NCBI GenBank assembly: GCA_016714125.1
Contig: JADJNX010000012.1
Span: 30,829 to 94,828, forward strand
Reading direction: 5' to 3'
DNA from: Ignavibacteriales bacterium
GTDB taxonomy: Bacteria; Bacteroidota; Ignavibacteria; Ignavibacteriales; Ignavibacteriaceae
DNA length: 64,000 nt
This document shows positions 27,377 to 36,995 of this stretch, in pieces. Position numbers and translations under genes: made by a program. Within the stretch, counting starts at the first letter, position 1. Each line of letters begins with the position of its first letter. The notes under the pieces were generated by a model that had not been told where the DNA came from, did not search any database, and saw nothing but the letters and a program-made list of their open reading frames with translations.

Positions 27377-28570
27377 CTACGAAGGTTCTTCCTGTTTCAG
27401 GTCGAAGACACGGAAAGCACAGAATTTAAGATAAGAAGTTTCCGGCATTGAAGGAATCATTGGATGATCCAGTGATGCACCTGAATAGCGGATTAATTGC
27501 AACACTTTTTCTTCTTTATATGCAGCTTCTTTAATTATATCAAGGAATTCTTCCTTGGTAATATGGAAGGAGCATGATGAAGTAATCAAGTAGCCACCAT
27601 TATTAATCAGCCTTAGCGCGCTTCGATTCAACTTCTGATATCCCTGTTTTGCAGGAATAATATTCTTTTTCTGTTTTGCAAATGCCGGTGGATCGATAAT
27701 AATCATATCATATCGTTTCCCTTCATCAGCACAGTTTTTCAGATACTCAAACACTTCTGCGACGATAAAATTTGCCTCACATGCAAAAACGTTGTTATTA
27801 AAATTTACTTCGGCATGTTGGATTTCAACTGCTGACGAATCAACAAAATCGACCGATTCTGCGTTGTTGTAAGCACAATGAAGCCCAAAACCACCCGAGT
27901 TACAAAATGCATCTAGAACTGTAAGTCCCTCTGCCAATTCGCCTGTAAAGTTCCGGTTGTCACACTGGTCGAAATAAAATCCGGTTTTTTGGCCATCCTG
28001 GAAATTGACACGATATTTAACTTGTCCATCGTCAATCTTCTGAACCTCATCATTGCCGAGGAAAATTTCATCGGTAAACTCCAAACCTTCCAACTGACGG
28101 AAGTAAGGTGAGTTTCTGGTGAAAACATTCTCAGCACCGAGATTCCTGTGAAGAATATCCACAATAATATCCAGGTTTTTCTCCATGCCCACGGTATTCA
28201 CCTGAAGCACATAGGTATCATTATATTTATCTATAATAAGGCCTGGGAGAAAATCACTCTCACTAAAAAACCATTCTGTAAGATTTTCTGTTGGGATATA
28301 CTTTTCCCTCAGTCCGAGAGCAGCAAAAATTCTTTCAACAAACATCGTTCTCAAATCGGGAATGGGTCGTTTGTCGAGGATACGAATTGCAAAAAGTGAA
28401 TGTTTGTTATAAAATCCGGTACCGAGATACTGTCCGTTTGAATAATAAATATTCACAAGCGCGCCATTTTCGGGGTTTCCTTCAACTTCCTGGATTTCAT
28501 TGCTGAAAATCCATTGATGTCCCGTTTTAAGGCGGCGCTCTTCTATTCTTCTAAGTTTAACATTTGCCAT
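27377..28570 (-). CDS. rlmI: class I rRNA cytosine-C5 methyltransferase, RlmI type
   Basis: The 397-aa protein has the N-terminal PUA-like domain of RlmI (KLRRIEERRLKTGHQWIFSNEI, about 4-25, and YLGTGFYNKHSLFAIRIL). A Rossmann methyltransferase domain follows: motif I DAFCNSGGFGLHCAYN, acidic SAM-binding VDFVDSSAVEI, and IIDPPAFAKQKKNI, then SCSFHI near the end. RlmI methylates C1962 of 23S rRNA using SAM. Length and motif order agree with the family. It lies just upstream of a T9SS gene's DNA but is separated from it by two hairpin terminators, so it is likely transcribed with the 28589-30412 gene or alone. Confidence 0.88.
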   Translation of the reverse strand: MANVKLRRIEERRLKTGHQWIFSNEIQEVEGNPENGALVNIYYSNGQYLGTGFYNKHSLFAIRILDKRPIPDLRTMFVERIFAALGLREKYIPTENLTEWFFSESDFLPGLIIDKYNDTYVLQVNTVGMEKNLDIIVDILHRNLGAENVFTRNSPYFRQLEGLEFTDEIFLGNDEVQKIDDGQVKYRVNFQDGQKTGFYFDQCDNRNFTGELAEGLTVLDAFCNSGGFGLHCAYNNAESVDFVDSSAVEIQHAEVNFNNNVFACEANFIVAEVFEYLKNCADEGKRYDMIIIDPPAFAKQKKNIIPAKQGYQKLNRSALRLINNGGYLITSSCSFHITKEEFLDIIKEAAYKEEKVLQLIRYSGASLDHPMIPSMPETSYLKFCAFRVFDLKQEEPS

Positions 28571-28588
28571 TTTTATTGTCCGATTAAA

Positions 28589-30412
28589 TTACTTGTTAAC
28601 TATGAGTTTTTTAGTGATGGTGGTGGAATTTATGGTCAATTCATAAAGATAAACACCCGAAGAAAGATTTGATCCTGCGGATTGTGTGTTAAACTTTACT
28701 GAATAATTTCCCGGAGTCTGGAAGTCTTCAACCAGGGTTGTAACTTCAGCACCAAGGGCATCATAAATTCGAAGAGCCACTCTCTGTGTTTCATTTCCAC
28801 CTACTGTATAGTTAATAACAGTTTCTGGATTAAATGGATTTGGATAATTTTGATTAAGTTGATGTGACAAAATCACACCGGTGAATTCCACAAATACAGT
28901 CTTTGAAAGATTTGATGAACCATCAAAGTCAACCTGACGAAGACGATAGGCGTATCTTCCTTCAGAACCCGGTTTGTCTGTAAATGAATATTCATTTTTC
29001 AAGGTGGTGGTTCCCTTTCCGACCACATAACCTGCTTTTGACCACAACTGCTCAAGTTCACTTTTTCGCTCAATAACAAAACCTGCGTTGTTCAACTCAG
29101 AGGCTGTGGTCCAGTTAAGGCGTACACTTCCATCGATTGATTGAGCAACAAAAGATTCAAGTTCAACGGGAACTAGTGATGAATCAATGAAAGGATTAAA
29201 ATATACCCATCCACGGGCAGGGTCATCCACTTTATGTGTTATATGCGAATCGATAGCTGCAGAGTCATAAACTCCCCAGTCATTGTTCTGAGCATAAATA
29301 TCATTTGTACAATTGTTGAAAAGGTCGAAAGGCACACCGGTTTGAAAGTTGCCATAAATCTTATTGTAACCGTCATCCGAAGTATCTGCATTTGTCAGGT
29401 TACCAAGTGAAGGAGTTGGTCCGGCAGCTATTGTGGAGCCGTTATAAACCGTTATACCCCACAGGTTTCCATAGATGGTATTGCGGGCAACTATCGGTCT
29501 GTTTGTGCCGTTTCCGCTGATGCTGATTCCACTTCCTGTTGTAAGAGGGTCCGAATTGATGTTGTTGTTGTAAATCAGGTTGTTATGAACATAACTTGTT
29601 ATCTCAGCTCCTGCAAGTGCGATGCCATAACTGTTGTTATAAATTTCATTGAATGCAATTTCCGATGCAGAGGCACTGCCTCCGAGAAGTGCTGAAATAC
29701 TGATACCACCGGTTCTGTTATATGAACCACCGTGTATTTTGTTGAATCTGATTCGGGGAGAATTGGTATTCTGTGTACCAAATGTTATCTGGTTTTTGGG
29801 ACTGGTGTTTTGATTGTTGTTGTTGTAAAGTTCGTTGTACTCAATTATCGGTGACGAGCCTGTCGTGCCATAAATACCATACTCATAAGCTTCTGAAATG
29901 TAGTTGTATTTGATAACCGGATTTGAAGTTGATGACATGTATATTGGTCTTCTACATTTGTAGAACCGGGAATTATAGATTCGAGGACTCGAATTGAGGC
30001 ATCTTACAGGATAATAACCATGAACAAAAACCGCATATTTAATTACAGATGTAGTGTCTGTGCCGGTATCACGAAAGTAAAAACCTTCATAGGCACCCTG
30101 TGGGTTTTCCGTAGCGCCCTTAAAATAGACGCTGTCACCCTGCACTCCATTCACTTGCACAGCTCCAAGAATCACAAAACCAATACCTGTACCTGAGAAT
30201 GTGACTATCGACCCTTGTGGGATGATGAGCCGGTCATTTACGGAAACCGAACATAAGGCTGCAACGGTATAATTAGGAAAGGTGCCCGTAACAGCTCCGG
30301 CTGAATTGGCAACAAGACTGTCAAGAGTCCATTGCACTCCGGTTCCGGGGGTTATGAACTGAGCATTTATCGATATAAAGCCCAAGAAAATTAGTAAAAA
30401 CAACTTTTTCAT
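28589..30412 (-). CDS. secreted right-handed beta-helix protein, T9SS target
   Basis: The 607-aa protein has a signal peptide (MKKLFLLIFLGFISINA). Parallel beta-helix (PbH1) repeats fill the middle (about 120-330), with the recurring pattern Y/F-N-x-I-Y/H-x-N (for example NPVIKYNYISEA, EIAFNEIYNNS, YVHNNLIYNN, IVARNTIYGN). A fibronectin-like segment follows (VRLNWTTASELNNAGFVIER), then the T9SS domain from QNYPNPFNPETVINY. Beta-helices of this type are often polysaccharide lyases or adhesins; no catalytic residues can be assigned. It ends 18 nt before the rlmI-like start, so the two may share a transcript. Confidence 0.82.
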   Translation of the reverse strand: MKKLFLLIFLGFISINAQFITPGTGVQWTLDSLVANSAGAVTGTFPNYTVAALCSVSVNDRLIIPQGSIVTFSGTGIGFVILGAVQVNGVQGDSVYFKGATENPQGAYEGFYFRDTGTDTTSVIKYAVFVHGYYPVRCLNSSPRIYNSRFYKCRRPIYMSSTSNPVIKYNYISEAYEYGIYGTTGSSPIIEYNELYNNNNQNTSPKNQITFGTQNTNSPRIRFNKIHGGSYNRTGGISISALLGGSASASEIAFNEIYNNSYGIALAGAEITSYVHNNLIYNNNINSDPLTTGSGISISGNGTNRPIVARNTIYGNLWGITVYNGSTIAAGPTPSLGNLTNADTSDDGYNKIYGNFQTGVPFDLFNNCTNDIYAQNNDWGVYDSAAIDSHITHKVDDPARGWVYFNPFIDSSLVPVELESFVAQSIDGSVRLNWTTASELNNAGFVIERKSELEQLWSKAGYVVGKGTTTLKNEYSFTDKPGSEGRYAYRLRQVDFDGSSNLSKTVFVEFTGVILSHQLNQNYPNPFNPETVINYTVGGNETQRVALRIYDALGAEVTTLVEDFQTPGNYSVKFNTQSAGSNLSSGVYLYELTINSTTITKKLIVNK

Positions 30413-30450
30413 AAGAGAAATCCTTTAATTTGGTTTTAAAAAATCCCCTT

Positions 30451-30486
30451 CGAATAAAAAGCCGCTGATGGCTTTCACCAACGGCT
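30451..30486 (-). terminator. terminator of gpmA
   Basis: An AGCCG/CGGCT stem with an internal GGTGAAAGCCATC segment is followed on the minus strand by T5, 20 nt after the gpmA stop. Confidence 0.7.
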
Positions 30487-30505
30487 CAATGCTGATTATT
30501 AAATG

Positions 30506-31117
30506 TTATTTTAGATAATATTTATTGACGACTTTACCATTCTCGAATTCATAAACCAAAGGGACACCCGTTGGAATATTAAGTTCAAGCACTTCTTCTC
30601 TTGTCAAATTATCAAGGTGCATTACAAGCGAACGAAGTGAATTGCCATGAGCAACAACCCATATATTTTTTCCTGCCATAACCATCGGCTCAATCTTTTC
30701 GATATAATAAGGGATGGTTCTGGCGGCGGTGTCTTTTAGACTTTCGCCATTAGGAGGGTTGATGTCGTAACTTCTTCTCCAGAGGTGTACCTGTTCGTCA
30801 CCAAATTTAACTGCAGTTTCCGCTTTGTTCAGACCTTGAAGATCACCATAGTGTCTTTCATTAAGAGCCTGATCTCGCTCAAAAGGTATCTCGCCAAATC
30901 CTGCGCTTGCAGATGCAAGATCAGCCGTGCGAATTGCTCGTTTAAGAACGGAAGTAAATAAATAATCAAAGTGTAGATTTTTAGCTTTTATAAGTGTACC
31001 AGCTTCGGTGGCTTCTTTTTCACCAAAATCGGTTATATCAACATCGACCCAGCCCGTAAAACGGTTCTCAAGGTTCCATTGAGACTGCCCGTGCCTTAAC
31101 AGAACTAAGTAGTTCAT
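30506..31117 (-). CDS. gpmA: 2,3-bisphosphoglycerate-dependent phosphoglycerate mutase
   Basis: The 203-aa protein belongs to the short dPGM form (about 200-210 aa). LLRHGQSQWN carries the phospho-accepting H9. ENRFTGWVDVDIT, RAIRTADLA, ALNERHYGDLQGLNK and VVAHGNSLRSLVMHL supply the other active-site residues. It interconverts 3- and 2-phosphoglycerate in glycolysis. It is monocistronic with its own terminator. Confidence 0.95.
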   Translation of the reverse strand: MNYLVLLRHGQSQWNLENRFTGWVDVDITDFGEKEATEAGTLIKAKNLHFDYLFTSVLKRAIRTADLASASAGFGEIPFERDQALNERHYGDLQGLNKAETAVKFGDEQVHLWRRSYDINPPNGESLKDTAARTIPYYIEKIEPMVMAGKNIWVVAHGNSLRSLVMHLDNLTREEVLELNIPTGVPLVYEFENGKVVNKYYLK

Positions 31118-31318
31118 CCTGTCTCCTGTTTTTTGCCATGTTTTATGAAATTGAGTTATAAATTTACGAAAACTTTAACAAAAACTCTCCCTTTAGACAA
31201 CTTGAATGGCTAAAAAAACTTAAAATCCCTTATTTTAGAGGTCACACGGAACATTTTTTTAGCATATCAGGTAATTAATAGTATTATTTCTTTTATGGCA
31301 TTAAACTCAGGAAATTAA

Positions 31319-31939
31319 ATGAAATCAACAGTGTTTTTTATCACAATTCTTGTTTCACTTCTAATATCAGCATGCAGTTGCCCCGTTTGCGACATAGTTG
31401 ACAACCGTTACCCAAAAACCTTGAAAATGATTGGTGTTCCTGAGAAAATTAAAGAAAAAGTTGATAATTATATCGCCGGTAAAACGGGTGAAGAGTTCTT
31501 CTTGAAGAATGTTACATTAAACGAAACCGCTTCATTTTTTGATTCGGTTAAATACTACTGGGTTTACGACATTTCTATCCCCGGGAAAGAATGGGTTACA
31601 GGGAAAATTGATCTGTTCACTGATTCACTCGGTAATATTGACCAGTTAATGGAAATAAATGGCATCCCTGATTGTGGAAAAAATCCCGAAGGTTGTACGT
31701 TTGATATCTACCCTGCTGCAGCAATAGAAATCGCAAAAATAGAGGGACTGGCACCGGGAATCAAGAAATGGTCGCAGAAATTCCACTGGAATGCAAAGTT
31801 CAACAGATATGTCTGGCAAATAATTTCAACCGTCCAGGAATCACAAGGCAGTCAGGGCTTCCGCGGCTCGGGCGAAGAAATCATCATCGATGCCTCAACA
31901 GGAGAAAAATTGGATTTTACCGAGTGGAAGGTTAGGTAA
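31319..31939 (+). CDS. lipoprotein with PepSY-like C-terminus
   Basis: The 206-aa protein has a lipoprotein signal peptide (MKSTVFFITILVSLLISAC, lipobox LISAC with C19). The C-terminal half has the charged beta-rich pattern of PepSY-like domains (WHWNAKFNRYVWQI-type strand, then EEIIIDASTGEKLDF). It is probably anchored in a membrane facing the periplasm. Function is unknown. An OmpA-family gene follows 89 nt downstream on the same strand. Confidence 0.65.
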   Translation: MKSTVFFITILVSLLISACSCPVCDIVDNRYPKTLKMIGVPEKIKEKVDNYIAGKTGEEFFLKNVTLNETASFFDSVKYYWVYDISIPGKEWVTGKIDLFTDSLGNIDQLMEINGIPDCGKNPEGCTFDIYPAAAIEIAKIEGLAPGIKKWSQKFHWNAKFNRYVWQIISTVQESQGSQGFRGSGEEIIIDASTGEKLDFTEWKVR

Positions 31940-32028
31940 GAAATTAAAGACAGTTTTGTTTGCTTTTGCTTATTTTCAATGGTTCGAATTTAATTTAATT
32001 TCCCCCATTATCTTATTGGAATATCATC

Positions 32029-32868
32029 ATGAAAAAACTGTCTGCCCTCCTGTTGATTTCTTTCCTCATTTCGCCAAGTATTTTCACTCAGGAAGATTGT
32101 GAAAACTGCAAAGACCACCCCTTGCTAACACGCTTCCCCGGCTTTTACATATACGAAACAATGGAGAATTTTAGCGAAGCCACATTCTACACTTCTATGG
32201 AAGATACCAAGACTATAGAAGGGAATATTTCCAGGGCTACATACTACATTAAAGAGGGGGCAAAAGAACCCTCAGCATTGCAATTATTCAAAAATTATGA
32301 AAATGCAATAGTGTCCAAGGGAGGGAAAAAAATCTTTTCAAACACCACATATTCAATAGATATTACAGCAACTTACCAGATTTTTTCAAATAATGTTGAA
32401 TATTGGGTCGGTATTTTTCAGATGGCTGGTGATGTTCCAAATAGTGTAAACGGGTTTCTATTAGTTGTTCTTGGTAAAGAAGTTATGACTCAATCAGTTA
32501 CAGCCAATGCCATCCTGGATTCCCTAACTAAAAGCGGTTCCATCCAATTATACATTAATTTTGAAACTGCAAAAGCCGATATCAAAAAGGAGTCTCAACC
32601 AATAATCGACGAAATCGCCAAGATGTTGAAGGATAATCCGACAATTAAAGTTAGCGTCGAAGGGCATACTGATAATACAGGCACCGCTGCTTCAAATCAG
32701 ACTCTTTCAGAAAACAGAGCAAAATCTGTCATGAATTCCCTGATTGCTTCAGGTATAGATAAAACCCGTTTAACATCAAAAGGTTGGGGACAATCCAAAC
32801 CAATTACTGATAACAAAACTGAAGACGGAAAAACAAAAAATCGACGCGTTGAGATAGTTAAGATGTAA
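32029..32868 (+). CDS. OmpA-family protein
   Basis: The 279-aa protein has a signal peptide (MKKLSALLLISFLISPSIF) and a unique N-terminal region starting with a CENCKDHP cysteine pair. It also has a complete OmpA C-terminal peptidoglycan-binding domain (about 165-279): YINFETAKADIKKES, VSVEGHTDNTGT, LSENRAKSVMNSLIASGI and TEDGKTKNRRVEIV. It tethers the outer membrane to the cell wall. Upstream of the domain there is no beta-barrel, so it is probably periplasmic and soluble or surface attached. Confidence 0.85.
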   Translation: MKKLSALLLISFLISPSIFTQEDCENCKDHPLLTRFPGFYIYETMENFSEATFYTSMEDTKTIEGNISRATYYIKEGAKEPSALQLFKNYENAIVSKGGKKIFSNTTYSIDITATYQIFSNNVEYWVGIFQMAGDVPNSVNGFLLVVLGKEVMTQSVTANAILDSLTKSGSIQLYINFETAKADIKKESQPIIDEIAKMLKDNPTIKVSVEGHTDNTGTAASNQTLSENRAKSVMNSLIASGIDKTRLTSKGWGQSKPITDNKTEDGKTKNRRVEIVKM

Positions 32869-33323
32869 GAGAACTTCGGAACCGCAGGGCTCCGGAACTT
32901 TAGAACTTTAGAACTTGAGTGACTTTTCCCGTGGAACGGGATTAATATTCGTAGCGTCCCGATTGCCGTCTGCAACACGAATAACGTAAGAGGGAACTTG
33001 TTTTCCCATGGAACGGGATTAATATTCGTAGCGTCCCGATTGCCGTCTGCAACACGAATAACCGTAAAGAGGAGCCCTGTTTTCCCGTGGAACGGGTAAA
33101 TCGGAGCGCCCCGGGGCCGCCCGCACCAAGAAAAAAAGCGAAGGTGTTTTCCCGTGGAACGGGATTAATATTCGTAGCAAAATGTGAATCTGCCAAAAGC
33201 CACTGCCCCGGAGGGGTTTACTATGGGTAGGAATGTAAATCCCCCAACAACAAAACCCGCTTGGGCGGTGTGACATGTTCGTAGATAAAAATAGAATAAC
33301 AAATCTGACAGACGAAAATCCCA
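32869..33323. repeat. gene-free repeat array: four tandem CCCG-hairpin units
   Basis: Units begin at 32924, 33001, 33080 and 33147 (spacing 77, 79 and 67 nt). Each starts TTTTCCC(G/A)TGGAACGGG, a CCCG/CGGG hairpin. Units 1, 2 and 4 continue with ATTAATATTCGTAGC; units 1 and 2 also share GTCCCGATTGCCGTCTGCAA and CGAATAAC. Unit 3 has a diverged GC-rich interior. From 33203 a different palindrome (CCCCGGAGGGG) and GTGTGACATGTTCGTAG follow. Related DNA occurs at 60262-60490. A GAACTTTA octamer tract lies at 32894-32919. No gene is present; open frames here merely mirror the repeats. Probably a dispersed palindromic-repeat family. Confidence 0.75.
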
Positions 33324-33572
33324 GTGAAAAAAAGTTTTATAGAATATCTTGAGAAATTTTCAGACCCAAATGAAAGATTGGGTAAAACCTGCCCAAATTG
33401 TGGATCCGATAAAATCGCTTTCTTTCAATATGGACTTGGTGAGGATGAGGAGTTACAACCATTAATTGATTCAGGCGATATCATCCCAATGGGTTGTATA
33501 GTAGGTAAAGAAAATCTTGCTTGCCGCGAATGTGAATATGCCTGGGCATCCGTGGATCAAAGAGATTTTTAG
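33324..33572 (+). CDS. small zinc-ribbon protein
   Basis: The 82-aa protein starts at GTG 33324, the only reasonable start. Two cysteine knuckles, CPNCGS (about 22-27) and CRECEY (about 70-75), flank an acidic loop, forming a zinc ribbon. Function is unknown; similar small proteins are often nucleic-acid or protein binders. It is isolated between the repeat array and inverted GAACTTTA tracts, which may mark it as a mobile or frequently rearranged gene. Confidence 0.65.
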   Translation: MKKSFIEYLEKFSDPNERLGKTCPNCGSDKIAFFQYGLGEDEELQPLIDSGDIIPMGCIVGKENLACRECEYAWASVDQRDF

Positions 33573-33611
33573 ATTTATATTCTCAAATACCGACCAAAAA
33601 TTTCTCGAGTC

Positions 33612-33639
33612 TCTCAAGTTCTAAAGTTCTAAAGTTCTT
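33612..33639 (-). repeat. GAACTTTA octamer tract, inverted copy
   Basis: On the minus strand this is the same tract as at 32894-32919 (three GAACTTTA-type units and then GAACTTGAG), so the two copies face each other across 745 nt including the zinc-ribbon gene. Other copies are at 58448-58487 and 62153-62183. Confidence 0.7.
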
Positions 33640-34181
33640 TTTTCAGTTTTCTCCTCGAAGAAAATTTGCAGTTTTGCAAATCCATATCCGATTGCGGCGC
33701 CGAGGAGGGCACCACCAAGTATATCAGAGGGATAATGAAGTCCAAGATAAACTCTTGAAATGGCGATCAATGTTGCAGTGATGAACAACACCCACTTCAA
33801 TTTTGGATAAAGGATGGTGAAAAACATTGCGACTGCAAAATTGTTTAGCGCATGATTTGATGGGAATGACCATGTCCCTTCGGGGCCAATGGGAGTCAGG
33901 GCATCGGGCAGAAAATTACACGGGCGCACCCTTTCAAACAGTTCTTTTAAGAGCCGGGCACCCGTCTGATCACAAACTGTTACAAGCAGAATCACCATTA
34001 CAGCAGCGATTCTTCCTCTTTTCCCACCGTAAGCAATCATTATTCCAATTAAAACGATATAAGTGATATACCAACTGTTTACATCGGTGATGGTCGCAAA
34101 AAGTCGATCCAGCGCCATCGAACTGAGAGTGTGGTTAAAGAAGTAAAAAACCGCTTTGTCAATTTCGAAAAGAAAATCCAT
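33621..34181 (-). CDS. PAP2-family membrane phosphatase
   Basis: The 186-aa protein has five or so TM helices and all three PAP2 signatures: KELFERVRP, FPSNHA and SRVYLGLHYPSD, containing the catalytic histidines. It dephosphorylates lipid phosphates (undecaprenyl-diphosphate or phosphatidate) at the periplasmic face of the inner membrane. The start codon lies 9 nt after the stop of the TonB-receptor gene on the same strand, suggesting an operon. Confidence 0.88.
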   Translation of the reverse strand: MDFLFEIDKAVFYFFNHTLSSMALDRLFATITDVNSWYITYIVLIGIMIAYGGKRGRIAAVMVILLVTVCDQTGARLLKELFERVRPCNFLPDALTPIGPEGTWSFPSNHALNNFAVAMFFTILYPKLKWVLFITATLIAISRVYLGLHYPSDILGGALLGAAIGYGFAKLQIFFEEKTEKRTLEL

Positions 34182-34190
34182 CTTTGTTCC

Positions 34191-36205
34191 TTAGTTCAGA
34201 AATTCCCAGGCAATACCGAACCTGATATTTCTCGGTAAAACGGGGTAGTAGGGTGAAAGATAATATTTTGCATTGAGCAGATTCTCCCAGGCAAAATAGA
34301 TAGTAGCCACTTTTTGAATCGTTCCGGCAACAAAAAAGTCGATCTGTCCTGAAGCAGGTACATCTTCCAGTGTTGGGGTATAAAACACTCTATCCACAAA
34401 AAATTGTAGTTTGTTGCAACAGATGAAGTTCTATAACTGTAAGAAACGGAGGTCATCAAATCGAGTGCACCGTCAAAAAGGGTATCTCTAAACGATATTC
34501 CAACTTTGGAATTGAGAAGTGGCAGGATTTTTTTATCCCAATCCTTCAAAGTTTTGTGGTTATAACGGATATCAACAAAACCGGCGAAACTTCCCAAACT
34601 GTAGTTGGCGGAAAGAGTTGCGCCATAAGAGAGATTTTCAGGTATTGTTGAAGCCGGGACCGGAAGAAAAACCATTGGATCAATCAATGGCATAAAAGTT
34701 CCGACTGATTTTCGTTCGGTATGTGAAGCCCAACCAAGAATTTTAAGAGTCACATTGTCCCTTCTATAACCAATTTCACTTTCAAGCCTTGTTACAAAAG
34801 TGTTGGCATTAACATAGTTGTAATCTTTTTCGTAACTTTCGAAATATGAAACTCCCCCTCTAAACTGGAAAAACTCTGCAAATTCCGCTTTTGCCTCTCC
34901 ACCAAATCCTGTATAAATTTCACCATCATAAATGAAGAGTTTACCAAAACCTGATAGGGCAAAACCTCCCGCTTTTCCGGTTAGAATACCCCCCGTCGAG
35001 AAAGAATTTTTTCGTGCCAAACCTGAAGGGACAAAAATACCATTGGTGCCATCAAACCAAAAAGACTCCTGAGTTACCGCATCATAATTTGCATGAACAT
35101 CTGCTGCAAAATATTTTGTATCAAAGGTTGTGCGGAACGAACCACCCGTTACTGAATAATTCCGATCAACAAGTGATCTGGAAGGACTTGTTGCAAGCGA
35201 ATCTTCATTCTCCCGGAATTCGTTAAGGTTTGTCTGGTGATAAAGCACCGCTTCAAAGTAACCTTTGCCTGCAATATTTCCAAAAGCCTTAAAATGGAGT
35301 CTGTTTTGACTGTTTTTTTGGTAACGATTTAAATAATTAACAGGAGCTGCACGGTCATCGTAGAGAATGTCGTTTATTGGTTTTCCGGAGAGTGCAGCGA
35401 TTGTCAATGAAGAATCATAATTAACTCCGCCATTTAACCCCAAGTCTTGTTTGATATAGTTATATCCTGCAGAGAGATTTATATGATTTGTAAGAAGATA
35501 TTTCAGGTTAATCTTCCCTTTCCACATCGAAAGATTACTGTTTCTGAAACCATCATCCACCTTGTTGTTTGATATCTCAGTAAATAGAATCAGTCTGTTA
35601 CCGACATTCTGATTAAATTGTACATCAATAAAACCTTCACCAAAGGGCCCTTCAAAATATTTCACTCTGGAGTAGGGAGCACCCGAAATAAAGTCTCTTC
35701 CTGTAACCGACACAGTTATTTGATTGGGCTGAGTTCCGTGCAAAAAGCCCATATATGATGGCAAAAGTGCAATTTCACGGATATATCCCTCCATAAGATT
35801 GTCATAATAGAGGGTATTTGAAATCCTGTTGTTGACATTTATTCCATCCTCAAGAAATGTAACTCTCCCGAGCCCCTCGCCGTAAAACGACACCTCGGAA
35901 GGCAGACCCAAAAATCCCATATTTCTGTGAAAAGCAGAAGTGAAATGGTCGAGGAGTGTCCCATTATTCCGATAATTCATCAACAGCAGATCTTTTTCAC
36001 TAAAAATGAAAGCCGCACCTTGCATTGGTACCTGATAAACGGGAGCCAAAGTATCAACTACGACACTATCGGAGGGATTTGTTGACCTGCCAAGAGTATC
36101 CCTAAGAACAACAATGCTGTCTTTGGATAAGTCTCTTTTGACAGAATCACGCTCTTGGGCAACAATCAGTGAAGAAAAGATGAGGAATAGAATGAGAAAG
36201 CGCAT
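34191..36205 (-). CDS. TonB-dependent-receptor-like outer-membrane protein (frame broken at the C-terminus)
   Basis: A signal peptide (MRFLILFLIFSSLIVAQ) and a plug-like region (GAAFIFSEKDLLLMNYRNNGT, then YGEGLGRVTFLEDGINVNNR) precede a long beta-barrel. The first frame runs into unrelated sequence after SVATNYNF. Another frame continues with FVDRVFYTPTLEDVPASG and IYFAWENLLNAKYYLSPYYP, to a C-terminal IRFGIAWEFLN ending at 34191. Adding one A (plus strand) to the A6 run 34398-34403 restores a single protein of about 670 aa. No TonB box is obvious. It imports an unknown ligand across the outer membrane. Confidence 0.75.
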
Positions 36206-36283
36206 TAAAACTTCTTGGATAGTGGAAACAAATAAATAATCTTTAAATTTGCCAGTTGAAAAATATTAAAAGATGGATTAAAA

Positions 36284-36995
36284 TTGCCGGAAAATAAAAC
36301 GCCCTTCCTTCCGGGGGGTGCCTCGCCAATTAACTTTTTTCTAAAAAAGATGCCACATGAAGGTAAATCACTCCTTCTGCTTGGCAATGGATTCCCACAA
36401 CTGATCCCTTTTGTTCAGGATGAGGGATTCTCTTCGATCCATTCGGCTTCCGATGATACAACCGAAGTTTTTTGAGTATAAAGCAAACACTTCAAAAAAT
36501 CAACAATTCCCTGCTCTCATAGTTGATTATGCATCATTGGATCATAAATCGGGTGAGTTTGACTTTGTGTTTTGTCAGACCACACTCACAAAACCGATAA
36601 AAACAAAACTGATAAAAGAGATAAAAAGAGTCCTGAAACCTGAAGGAATTTTGATTACTTCAGAAATTATCTGTATCAAAAAACCTGCTCCCATTTTTTT
36701 GAATGATATCTGGATAAAATCGGGCCAGGATCCCCACTACAACGATGAATTTGAACCGTTTTACACAACCAGAGGGTTTAATCTGATCGAAAGTGCCGAG
36801 TTTCCCAACGATCTTGATGAATTTTACATCAAATCCTACAAAATTCTTGAGACAAATCTTAAAACTATGTCGGTTGAAAAAAGAGTGCAATTCCGAAAAG
36901 ATTTTGTTCAGGAGAAACATGAGATCGTTTCAATGGTGAAAAGTGGAGCGCTCAAATTTTTGAATTTTAAAACATTGATATTACAGAAAATATGA
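36284..36995 (+). CDS. class I SAM-dependent methyltransferase (frame broken)
   Basis: The first frame (TTG 36284) has motif I SLLLLGNGFPQL and stops at TGA right after GAAGTTTTTT. The next frame continues with FEYKANTSKNQQFPALIVDY, the motif-IV-like GEFDFVFCQTTLTKP, and KEIKRVLKPEGILITSEI. Removing one T from the T6 run at 36468-36473 joins the two into about 236 aa. This is a UbiE/type-11-like methyltransferase of unknown substrate. Its stop overlaps the rlmD start (ATGA), so the two are co-translated, suggesting a role in RNA or cofactor methylation (inference). Confidence 0.7.

Noticed and set aside
31890..32102. 70-codon plus-strand frame between the lipoprotein and OmpA-family genes.
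   Set aside because: It overlaps the well-supported ends of both neighbours in another frame, with no signal or domain.
32924..33181. Possible CRISPR array.
   Set aside because: The spacing is 67-79 nt, the between-repeat parts are themselves conserved in units 1 and 2, and no cas gene is present.
32697..33276. Three overlapping minus-strand open frames of 84-93 codons in the repeat array.
   Set aside because: They repeat the same peptide in step with the DNA repeats, have no start context and no coding signature. They are by-products of the tandem units.
36205..36387. 60-codon minus-strand open frame upstream of the TonB-type receptor.
   Set aside because: It is antisense to the conserved start of the methyltransferase gene and has no recognisable features.
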